From assembly GCF_022201045.2 (NCBI RefSeq), contig NC_068558.1, forward strand, positions 4,865,501 to 4,929,500: a stretch of DNA of 64,000 nt, in the 5' to 3' direction. Positions 23,601-33,928 of this stretch are shown here, one piece after another. Below the pieces are notes generated by a model. It was not told the origin of the DNA. It made no database searches and saw only the letters and a program-made list of their open reading frames with translations. How positions within the stretch are numbered: the stretch's first letter is position 1; each line of letters begins with the position of its first letter. Made by a program: the position numbers and the translations under genes. This stretch comes from Citrus sinensis. Lineage: Eukaryota > Streptophyta > Magnoliopsida > Sapindales > Rutaceae.

Positions 23601-23973
23601 GAAGAGTCCAAACTCAACTCTGAAACAAGTTGAAAACTGTGATAGACAGTCAAACAAGAAAAACTGAGTACTTGGACTCAATGAAAAACTGGAATTGAAA
23701 GCAGTATCAGTTCAAATAAACAAGACAGCTGTGTTTCAGAATCCACACACAAGCAAAATCACACAACAATACAGCCCATATTCTCAATTCATTAGCTTTT
23801 TGCACATAGTTTATTCCCTTCAATCATAGAATTACTCATCCAATATGCATATTCATATATCAAACAAACAAAATAAAATACAAAAATTGAAGAACACATT
23901 TTTTCCTTAAAAAATGGAGAAACAAGAACTCACTTGTAACTCCACAGTGATAGCAAGGACCTTGCTTTCCCAT
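18431..23973 (-). CDS. GATA26: GATA transcription factor 26-like (GATA finger plus ASXH domain)
   Basis: Nuclear DNA-binding protein. Eight coding exons, in order of translation: 23934-23973, 21789-22160, 21031-21463, 20776-20848, 20257-20360, 19755-19941, 19522-19636, 18431-18735. All joins are GT-AG and in frame, giving 542 aa. The GATA finger (C7-x2-C10-x18-C29-x2-C32) lies at the extreme N-terminus and is split by intron 1 inside its loop. A basic tail ([20 protein letters not shown]) follows. A serine-rich middle leads to a segment coded by exons 5-6 with [19 protein letters not shown] and [16 protein letters not shown], which resembles the ASXH/DEUBAD-type domain known to be fused to GATA fingers in plants. 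That domain belongs to proteins around Polycomb-type deubiquitinases, so a role in chromatin control is plausible. The first intron (1.77 kb) is the longest. GATA27 is the alternative name. Confidence 0.93.
20644..20672. repeat. (AT)n microsatellite in a GATA26 intron
   Basis: About 14 AT units in the intron between exons 4 and 5. Confidence 0.9.
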
Positions 23974-24464
23974 GTCCTTCCCTTAGTTTTTTTTTTTTTT
24001 TAACCCTTTAAAGGAAATAATTCTAACAAAATTCTGGTAAACAAAAGGGAAAAAGGGCAAATTTATTGACAAAAGTTGAAACGAAAATTAATAAATTTGT
24101 AAGAATAAAAAAAAAAAACTGTTTTTTTTAATCTATATTTCTTCAAGCCTCATATGGCATATACAAACACAGCTGGGCACAAACAAGAAAGGCTTCTCAG
24201 CAACAAAGCTTTGCTGAAAAAATATTAAAAGCCAAAGACCCAGTACAGTATTTTCTCAGTTTTTTTTTTTTTTGGTTGGTTATGTGGTCTTATTTATTTA
24301 ATTGTTATTTTAAAAATCACAAAAAAAAATAATGACAAAAATACAATAAGAAATGAAAAGATAGAGATGGGTTTCTCAGCTGGGAATCTGTACAATCAAA
24401 TGGAAAAAGTAAAAGGCCATTGAGAGAGAATCTAATTAAATGGCTGTTAAAATGTGAAAGAGAA

Positions 24465-24495
24465 GAAGCAGAAGAAGAAGAAGAAGAAGAAAGAG
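24465..24495 (-). promoter_or_regulatory. Pyrimidine-rich tract in the GATA26 leader
   Basis: On the minus strand this is a run of CTT/TTC units, about 500 nt before the ATG. CT-rich stretches are common near plant transcription starts. Whether it lies in the leader or the promoter cannot be decided. Confidence 0.4.
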
Positions 24496-24600
24496 AAGTG
24501 TTTGTGTGTATAAATAATATATGACCTTTTGTTGTTGTATAGTTGTATGTATTGTGAAGTAAAAATGTAAAATGTTCAGCTCTCACTCTTTATTTTACTT

Positions 24601-24627
24601 TTATTATTATTATTATTATTATTATTT
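24601..24627. repeat. (TTA)9 microsatellite
   Basis: Nine TTA units upstream of the GATA26 gene. Confidence 0.9.
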
Positions 24628-27600
24628 TCATGTTACCAAAAGAAAAAAAAAATAGAAAGACTGAAAGATTTCAATTCCATATTTATTTATTTCTTCTTAT
24701 TTAAAAAATCAGTTATTATTTTTTTAAAAAAACCCATTCCGAAGTGAAACATTGCAAAGAATATAATTGCATATATTCTGTTGACCATAGGCATCTCTTC
24801 TTTGTTAAACCAAAAGGGGGCAAAAAAAAAAAAAAAAAAGCCAGATATTAAACTTATGGTTTTAGAGAAAATTAAAACAAAAATAAATGGCAGAGAACAA
24901 CAAAAAAGGTGAAAAAAGCAAAGAGGGTGTTTGTTTGGCATTTTCCTTTGTATATTATGTTTTTCTTTTTTTTTTTGGGTATTTTGTACAAGATAATATT
25001 AATAATATTCTGTTCTGTATGTTTTATGTGATGACATGATGTTGATAAATATTAAAATCAGTCTTTATTTATAAAAGGAAGAAAAACTAGAGTCACCCTC
25101 TACGCTACATTTCGTGGTCACAACTCACATGTGCGACGATTTCATTGGGGGAAGCTTCGAATTATATCGACATTGGGCCCCACTGAAATGTAATTCGGTC
25201 AAGATTTTCAATTTAATTTAGGTTTTAGATCTGAGGGTAGTGAGTACGGCTGTGATTAACGTAACTTAAGTGGCCTGTCATTGTAAAGATAAGACTTGTA
25301 AAAAAGCTAAAACCAAAAGCATCACCACAAAAAGGGACATTTATTACAATATAATTATTCTTTTCCACCTCCAATTTAGCATTTATTTATTTTTTAATTG
25401 ACATCAATTTTACAAAAACTTAACGAGACAAATACTATGCCAAGCCCATGATACACGGTGGGTATCCCATGAATTTGACTGATTTTGGTACCCATGTGAG
25501 TTTCCTTTTTTTCTTTTATTTTTTTTTCCTTATTTCTAATTTTTGGTTTCAGCTTACTTTCTGAATAATTTGGTCGACCCACAAGTCTAAAAATCGTACT
25601 AAGAAAACCAACAGGAATACAGAAATCTTAGCCGTGTGATTACAAGCACAAGGCTTTTCCAACGAAAGATTTTGACCCAAAGCCAACTCACGTCATGTTC
25701 AAAATCGGACGGCCAATAATCATCAGTCTTTTGGGCTTCCCCAGTGAATAGTCAATGAATAAAAAGTCATGCAGATTAACACGACCTATATAAATGTCAT
25801 TCGTTATACAAGTTTGACGTAAATTGTAATGTTATTAATAATACATTTTTATGTCTACGGTGTTTTTGTTAACATTACATCCTCTTTATCATACAGATTA
25901 TGGACCGTCCATTCAATCACATAATTGGAAGATGCGACCGATCCCATTAATAAAAAATATATATGACTTTTTTTAAAAAAAAATATTAATGAAATGCGAC
26001 TTCTTATCACTCAAAAAAAATACCACTTTTTTCTTTTTTATAGAAAATGAAACATGACCTTAGTAAGATATAAATATGATTTATAAAAATGTTTTTACTT
26101 TTTTTAAAATTTATGGTGGTTATCAGTTTATATGAATAGAGTTTATACACTTAAAATTATTGATATTTCTTAATTTTATCGAATTTTATTAGCACATTAA
26201 AAAAAACCCTTTTTTTCTTTAAAAAAAGGAAAAAAAGGGGGGGGTCAAGACATAATGGTGGGTCCCAACAAAGAACTTCATAACCGATGGTGCTTTGTTA
26301 GATCGGCCACTTCTCTTCTCCTCGGTTCTTTTCTTAGTTTCCTTGGTAAATCTTCTCAATAAGGAAACAAAGTTAGTGTACAGAACACTCACACCGAAAC
26401 ATTTATTTTAAAGGACACGTAAGGTATTGCATAAATGATTTAGACCGCGGCCCCACGTCAGGATCACGCTCTTTTTTTTTCTTTTTTTATAATCCGGTTT
26501 GATTGTTGTATGTAAACGAGGATGTGGCGTTGTGGGTCCGTCGAGTGTAATTAGGTTGGAAATGCAGACGCCACGTGCACAGCGAATGTGGGGTGAGGGT
26601 GCATGATTGCAAGCATGTGGTGAGACACAACAAGTTCGCTTGTCTTCAACTAAATTCGAGTAAATAAAAAAAAACAACAAATCGGAGCCCGTCTTTAATT
26701 AAGAAGAGGGTAGAGAGCCCTAATCTTCTCTTTCGGCATAACCAATGACCTTCAATTCTTTCTTTTTTAAAAAAAAAAAAAAAAATTGTTTATGGAAATG
26801 GATTGTATTTGTAACCATTGATATTGTCAATGTTCGGATTATCCCGCATTTTTTTTGGGGGGAATTTACGAAATTATCCCTTTACCAAACAATCCCACAT
26901 TGTTATGTTAGGTGTCACAAGGGAGTTGTCATTAGCACTAAACTATGAGTTAAGTGAGATTACTGAGATATACAGACCCCTTTATCTAAAGCTAACACCT
27001 GGTGAGCAGGTTCCATATGCTAATAAGGTATCCAATTGTGACCACTACGACACAATTTTATTAATAGCACTTCGTGAATGATTATTCAATGGGATTGATT
27101 AAAATTATTAAATAACCAAGAAGTACCATGCGATGTTGTCATTCTGTATCATGTGATAGCATTTGTATATACAAATGCAATTATAAAGCTAAAATAGTAT
27201 GATATTATCTTTATTGACGTCCCCAGTTATTTTCCGATAAAATACAATACAATACATTTGGAAATTTTCACCTAAAGAAAAAAAAATTGTTGAGACTTGG
27301 GAGTCAAAATATTGACAAAAACGACTGAAAATTTGGTGAATGTAACGTTATAAATATATTATATATAGGCGTGTATGTACAACGATGGAATGCAAGAATA
27401 AAAAAAAAATTAATTCAAAATAACGTAATCTTTCGTTGTTATTTGTTTATCGGTGAAAGAAAAGCTATCAAATTAATGATATAATACAAAAGTAAAAATC
27501 TTAAAAGTGTCATACTAACGGAAATATAAATTTTACATTCCAATTATGAATACCTAGCATTATTGGTGTAGGTAGTGGCATGCTTGAATTGAGCATACCT

Positions 27601-28280
27601 AACCTAACCATATATTTACCATTGATGAATACGTCAACTTTTAAAAAAAAAATTAATTAAAAAAAAAATCAACGCATAAAAAGATTTATGTGATCTGATA
27701 AGATGATGTACAAGATTTGTGTAGACGAAACTTCTAGTTGATGGAGAGTTATCTAACGTAGGTTGATAATTGCCACTTTTTTGAATTTTAATTGCAATAG
27801 ACAAAGAAGACGAAAGGGCAAGTAAAATGTTTGATGATATTCAGCTGATAAAATCTTGGATAATACACCAAAAGAGACATGCTGTGGACAAGTTGGTGTG
27901 ATCTCTAATTGTGATGTTTTGAGGTGAATTATACCGCAAATAAGACTCCGCAAATTAGGTGGTTACATGTATCGAGCACCCTTGTTTTGACCTCATACCA
28001 CCTCATTCGATCTCTTTATTTATTATAATTTTTTTTTAGGTCTTATTTAAAGTTAAATTTTAGATCTTGATTGTTACTGTAGACACAGAGGTCAATATAA
28101 TTGACTCTAATCTTTATTTTACCTTATCGGCTAATTAAATAAAATAGTGATGATAAATTAGACGAAGAATGCGAAATTACATAAGATGATGGGTGATGAT
28201 GCACGGCTAGTGCGCACATGGCCAATGAGATGAAATAATTAGACCCCATTTTTAGCACAATATTATCCATACATATCTCA
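24628..28280. other. Gene-poor, AT-rich region
   Basis: No complete gene seen. It contains long A or T runs, a G-box (CACGTG, 26572-26577) in a relatively GC-rich island at about 26430-26600, and one exon-like fragment at 26912-27027. Open frames in it are short and without family resemblance. Confidence 0.5.
26912..27027 (+). pseudogene. Exon-like orphan fragment
   Basis: Bounded by an acceptor-like TATGTTAG and a donor-like AATAAG/GTATCC. One frame stays open and has protein-like composition (RELSLALNYELSEITEIYRP, LKLTPGEQVPYANK). No neighbouring exons could be joined. It may be the remnant of a gene or of a TE capture. I do not recognise the family. Confidence 0.25.
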
Positions 28281-28288
28281 CTTTACAT

Positions 28289-28848
28289 TAGGGGTGTGCA
28301 TATTTTAACCGAACCGATCCAAACCGACCATTTGGATCAGTTTGGATCGGTTTCATTAGTAAAAAAACTGGTTTCGGTTTATTGGATTGCAAACCGACAT
28401 TACTCGGTTTGGAAGGATTCCAAACCAATTCAAACCGATCCAATCCATAAATATTATATAATTATATTATATTCTAAGTTAAGCAATCCAACTAATTATA
28501 TTTATCATTTTATGTAGATTTTGACAAATCAAAAGTAATTGGACCATAAGTTTTGACGGACAAGATGCACAATATTTTAATTGTCAAATGTTGTTCAAGT
28601 TTATTTTAATTTTGTGAGTTTGTTTTGAATGAACATGTTAAAAACTTCTTTATTAGGATGTATTATGCTGTAAACTTGTATAGACGTATATTTAAATTGT
28701 TATGTAGATATCAAAGTAGATATGAATAATATAAAAGAGGTATCAATTCAGATTACGGACACAAAAAAATAACAAATAATTTAAGTAAAATAATATAAAA
28801 GAAGTGGCATTTTAACTAATAAGCTCAAACCGAATTTGCCCACCCCTA
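28289..28848. mobile_element. hAT-type MITE (560 bp)
   Basis: The left end TAGGGGTGTGCATATT and the reversed right end TAGGGGTGGGCAAATT are terminal inverted repeats. The 8-bp target-site duplication CTTTACAT is perfect (28281-28288 and 28849-28856). The ends carry CCGAACCGATCC/GATCGGTTT repeats, a common feature of plant hAT derivatives. No transposase. The perfect duplication suggests it is younger than the element at 743. Confidence 0.88.
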
Positions 28849-28856
28849 CTTTACAT

Positions 28857-29720
28857 AAAATTGTTCACTAGCCTATTTATTTATTAGAGAGTTTAAATTT
28901 TTAAGTACAAAATAGTAGATGAAATGCCGGAGCCACAATTTTATGGTGAATAAATGTGGGAATGTGGTTTCGGTTTTATCTTGCAAGAGGGAAAGGCGAG
29001 TGAAGGAATTAATAGTAGCAAATAAGTTTAAGTATTGGGAATAATTGAAAAGAAACGAAGGGTAAATTTAATGAGATTAATTATATGTTCATTTCGTGTT
29101 GAATCTTTTTATCTCATCACGGACAACTACGAACACCGTAAGCATTATAGCAAATAGTATGATAGATGTATACGAGTGTTTGTGAGATATTATTTTGAGT
29201 GGCTACAATTGTTGAAACTTCTGAGGGGATTTTTTTTAAATCTAAAACAAAAGAAAAGAAGGGTGTGGAAAAACAAAATAAAAAGGGGCATATATTTAAA
29301 AAAAAAAAAAAGTAAGACAAGTTGAATATGTTTTATAGTTTGAAAAAAAAATGGATATTTTGCAATACTATAAGAAAACTAGAGAAGTGACAGCATTTTG
29401 ATAAATTTTAAGACACCCAGTATATTCATAATGTTAAATATTCTAATACATAAGTATTAACTACTATTTTGTATCACATATTTATTAAATATCACATCAA
29501 TTATGAATTAAGTTATGATTCAAATACTAAAATCTTTAGTATTAACTTAGAGGAAATGCAAAATATTTCAATTTGATTTGTTTGTACAAGAGATGCTCTA
29601 TGCAAAACAAGATAATAAATTTGAGTGAAGTTGACATAAAAAATTTACATAAAATTTTGTAGGACTCCACTAAAAGATTTTATGACTTGGCCTCTCCACA
29701 ATCCCAATATATATATACAT
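28857..29720. other. AT-rich spacer between two MITEs
   Basis: No gene or recognisable element. Open frames are random. Confidence 0.5.
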
Positions 29721-29729
29721 ATATATAAT

Positions 29730-29931
29730 GAGTAATGATACAGCCACAAACTCTTGTACAAACTTATTTTGTACAAACTAATGTGGCGTGATAAGATTGG
29801 TTGAATTAAATATCACTTGGCCCACATGATTTGTTTTTATTAATTTATATTTTCATTCAACTAATAAATTAATTCCACGTCAATTTATACAAAATAAATT
29901 TATACAAGAATTTGTGACTGTATCATTACTC
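29730..29931. mobile_element. Mutator-like MITE (202 bp) with 9-bp duplication
   Basis: The first about 50 bp (GAGTAATGATACAGCCACAA, then CTTGTACAAA and TTATTTTGTACAAA) match the reversed last 50 bp (GAGTAATGATACAGTCACAA and so on) at most positions. These long terminal inverted repeats can form a near-complete hairpin. The 9-bp duplication ATATATAAT is perfect (29721-29729, 29932-29940), which is the Mutator-superfamily length. The AT-rich target makes the duplication slightly less decisive. Confidence 0.82.
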
Positions 29932-30659
29932 ATATATAATCCTTCATTACTCCCGGTTCCCAGTCGACTTTTCGTAACATGTACTTGCGAGATAACAGTA
30001 TTTTATTATAAAATAAAATTTGAATTTTTTTATTCTTTCACAATTATATTTGAGATCCTCACAGTTCATCGTATTTATGTACAGACACCAAAACATTTAC
30101 TACTTTCTCCAAATGATCCAAGCGCATGTTGAATTTTAGTCACGCCCTTTTACTGTTTCAATCCAAACCTGCAGAAGGTTCGTCGCACGCGTATGGTCCT
30201 GTGCTTGACCGGAATGCAACACTGAAATTATACACCAATAAGCTACTACCACGTGTTATCCAACTATTGGCGTGACTAACGTCGAAGATGCTACATATAT
30301 ACATCATGCATTTTGGCCACACTGGTGGCTGGTCTTTGTACAAAGAAACTCACGATTCCAAGTCGGCGATATTTTATTTATTTAAATGATGCAAAAGCAG
30401 GTAATCTCATTATTAAACTAATGCAACAAAAAATTCCAGCCATTAAAGAGGAAATCATGATTTTGTTATTAATTAGCTGTGTCACTAATAAAAAAAAAAA
30501 CTTAAAACATATTTTGCCCTAACTCTTTATTATTTTTAATGGGATACCCGCTTTTACTTTTTCATTTTTTTATATTTGCTTATAAACCCTCTCGTTTTCA
30601 TTTTTTAATCAATATACACTGCAAAATATATAAACATATTTACAGAAAAAGTACATGGA

Positions 30660-30885
30660 CATTTTTTTTTTAAAAATTTTGACCACGAGGTATCCTAGGG
30701 AGGGTCCTAATTGTGAGAGACACCTTTAAGTCCGTACCACAATCCATACTAGAAGTCTCCGCTCGAACCGAGAGGCACGGGCGACTTCCCTGCGACTCGA
30801 ATTGAAGAGCAAACTCAGTCAAGACACTTAAGAGGACTCCATTACTAGTGAAGTCAACACTTGAGTACACGGACATTTTAACCAA
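30660..30885 (-). mobile_element. Possible SINE-like retroelement
   Basis: A GC-richer island in AT-rich DNA. On the minus strand it carries a tRNA B-box-like GGTTCGAGC (30761-30769) and ends in GGTATCC...CCTCGTGG-type sequence followed by an A-rich tail (about 30660-30675). I found no clear A box and no target-site duplication. A fragment of another dispersed repeat is equally possible. Confidence 0.3.
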
Positions 30886-31988
30886 TATGCTAAATCAACA
30901 TTGTTTAAAATGCGGACACTCACACGTGATAATCTTCATATACTAGATAAATCGAGCATTGTATATTCAATTAGAGTTAGTTCTGTATTCATTCGAATTA
31001 ATTACTAAGGACATTCCTTTTGACTTTCATTTGTTTCGTATAAATAGGGCTTCATGGTTTATATATATAATTTTTTTCCCTTTTGTTTTTTTTACTCCCT
31101 CCAAGGACGCGGTTTTATGAATCTGTCAAATATAGGGCCAGGATCAAAGTTAACTGACGTTACACGTAATATGTCGAGCAGGTTAAGATTTCTACCGAAG
31201 CCTTAAAGTCTAAACAATTACTAGACATTTGAATGGGTTAAAATTGATAAGACAAGCTCAATGTAACCACCCATTAAACCCACAAAAATCAAATGGGTGT
31301 GATTAAGTCAAGTGACAGAGACTCTCCTCTTATTCAATTTTAGTGTAAAGGATTATAATTATCCAGTACGCACACCCAACCAGAAAAAAAGAATAAAAAT
31401 AAAGATAAATGGGGAAGGTGGGCTCTGATCAGGATTTGCAATTGATAAGACACATATGGGGCCAAAGAATAAGAAAAAAATTTTAAAAAAAGGGTATTAA
31501 ATTTACTTTTAACATCATGCACTACTAATTCAGTAATTAGGCATGTTTTGGATTTGTCCAATTTTGAAAAGTGCTTTAAGTAAAAGAAAGAAGGGGCAAA
31601 GCATTTGTATTTGTGCACAGATATGCTAAATGGTACAAGAAAGCAAAGGCTCAAAAGTCAAGAGTTAGCAAAGTGAATTTTGTTTTAGAAATGAAATCCT
31701 TCGAAGGGAAGGTATCTCTAACTGGAGATTCTCCATGTGCTTGTTTGTGGGGCTCCATCACATCAGAGCTGAGATTGCGGCATTATTTTGAACCCAAGAC
31801 CTAAAATTCAAGCTTGGCTTGGCAAAGCACCGGCCCAGCTGAAATGTCTTTCCATTTAAGGAGACAAGTGGGCCCAAGTTTTTTACCCAATTTAAGGCCC
31901 ATGTCCTTTTCTTTTAGACCCCCCAAAAAAGAAGAAAATTCCACATTAGACATTTTTCTTTTCAATGCAGGGGAGCTAAATCATTAAA

Positions 31989-32010
31989 GAGAGAGAGAGA
32001 GAGAGAGAGA
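31989..32010. repeat. (GA)11 microsatellite
   Basis: Eleven uninterrupted GA units. Confidence 0.95.
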
Positions 32011-32995
32011 TCAAAATAAATGTTTTTTTTTTCAATGTTCAAGTTTTTTTTTTTTCTAATCTTTTAACTCTACTTATATTTTAAAAATGTGGACACAGCA
32101 TTAGATAACTCGATAATAAAAAAGACAATTCATAAGCGAAATAATTTGTTATTATCCGTTATTTGAAAATTTAGAATATTGCATGCTAACTTATCAATCC
32201 AATGATACTTCTAGAAGTGTTTCTTTATTTGATGCATTTGATAGAGTTTATAGATTAGGTGTTTATCTATTAGGCTGTACTTCTAAGGAAATAAATCACA
32301 TATAATTGAAGTCTTTGTGTCTCTCTCAATCTGATACTGCAATGGGTCCTTAGAAGTTGTGGCTTACAACGTCATTACCTCAAACCAATTTATCAACGAA
32401 GGATTTTGTTTTCTCCAATCCTATTCAAAATTAGCGCACTTTTAAAGTTTAATAAATGTAGTATTGATCTTGGTATTTAGTTATTGTGAGTTAAAACATG
32501 GGACATAAAACTTACGACATAATTAAGCATTTTAAGCGGGACATACAAAATTTATACATATAATAATAATAAAAACAAAAATCATACTTTATGGAGAATT
32601 TTACTTTTTGATGTGGGAAAATTTTTCAACTTTCATGGGTGGCAATTGAGGACAATGGAAGAAATTAGAGTCCCTTTCGACCTTCATCCCCACCTTATCC
32701 CACGTACTAATCCAATCAATCCACAAAAGGATTTGTCAACTTCCAACTAATTTTTTTTTTTCTTTTATAATGCATTTTTGGATTCTAATGGGGTAGTAGT
32801 GACACTGTTCATAGTTGCGTGGACTAGGTGGCAATAATATGATGCTTGGGCGGTGTGTAAAAAAAAAAATTGCAATCCATAGAAATTCTCACGCAAAAAC
32901 TAATCTTTTATGAAAGGATAAGCTTGAAGATTTCACATTTATATTAAGATAATGATGACGGTCCATCTTAAGAATTGGAATCTTTTTTCTTGCAG

Positions 32996-33040
32996 AACCA
33001 TCAAGAAATATTTGACGCGCCAGATGATTGGCGAGTGCGG
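32996..33040 (+). pseudogene. Exon-like orphan fragment (45 nt)
   Basis: Preceded by a good polypyrimidine tract and acceptor (TTTTTTCTTGCAG) and followed by a donor-like GTATAT. It encodes NHQEIFDAPDDWRVR in one open frame. No partner exons found, so it is either a remnant or chance. Confidence 0.2.
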
Positions 33041-33928
33041 GTATATTTTTATTCACATTCTTCTTTCTTTTGCAAACGGGAGCTTTTGATTTATTTTTAC
33101 CCCAAAAGCATATATGCTAGGAAAGTTTTGGTCCCTAGAGAGGGGGGACAAAAAAAATAAAAAAACCAGAGAGGTTATGAAAGCTTTGACGATTGATGAC
33201 CAAAGAAGTTGAAGTTTGAAGGTCTGGTCGGTTTCTTAACTTTCCAGTCGGTTCAAATTGAGGCCATACTGCAATGATACGTGTTGTCCTTGTCTTGTTG
33301 AATTCATGGAACCAAAATTTAGCCCCTCTCAAGGAGCCTTACTTACAAGCCACGTCCACTGTATGCGTTTACCAAGCCGAACGGATCCTGATTGATTCAC
33401 GATGACATCCGCTGACCTAGTGATGTGTATCAAGCGTTGCTAATTTAGTTACTTCATCTCGTCGACTCTGGGGGAAATGACAAAAGGAATCCCACCTAAG
33501 CTCTTTTATCTAGACATGGTTGTTCCTAGCATCTGGATTCAATTGATAGAGAAGTAGGCTAAACTTAGCTATTGAAAAAGGCCACTCCGCACTCATTTTA
33601 AACAAACTTTACAAAAAGTAAGATACTGTACTTGCATGAAGTTCTATCACTAAGAGACTTCCTGCATGCTCATACCATTTGAGTGAAATCTTAGAATGCC
33701 AGATTACATCATGCATTTGATACAAACTCCCTTGTGAAATTGTCAGCGTGTGATAAAAAAATCTGACAAAACGTTGCCTCCGTTATTCAAATCAATTTTG
33801 ATGGCCTCAACTAGGGAAATTGACCATGGGTGCAACAAATGAATCTGACAGTTACATCCGAAGGTAGAAGAAAGGGGAGGCTACAGAATTCTTCTGTTTC
33901 TACTGCAATCTAGAAGCAATTCACAGAA

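Larger units (their letters stand above)
29941..33928. other. Gene-poor region
   Basis: Holds a possible SINE (30660-30885), a GA microsatellite and a short exon-like fragment (32996-33040). No complete gene. The open frames at 31340-31804 overlap on both strands and look random. Confidence 0.5.

Noticed and set aside
26421..26600. Promoter of a missing gene at the G-box island
   Set aside because: No coding sequence follows within several kilobases on either strand, so I list only the motif.
31340..31804. Overlapping frames of 104 and 63 aa
   Set aside because: They overlap on opposite strands and neither has conserved-looking composition, splice sites or a promoter.
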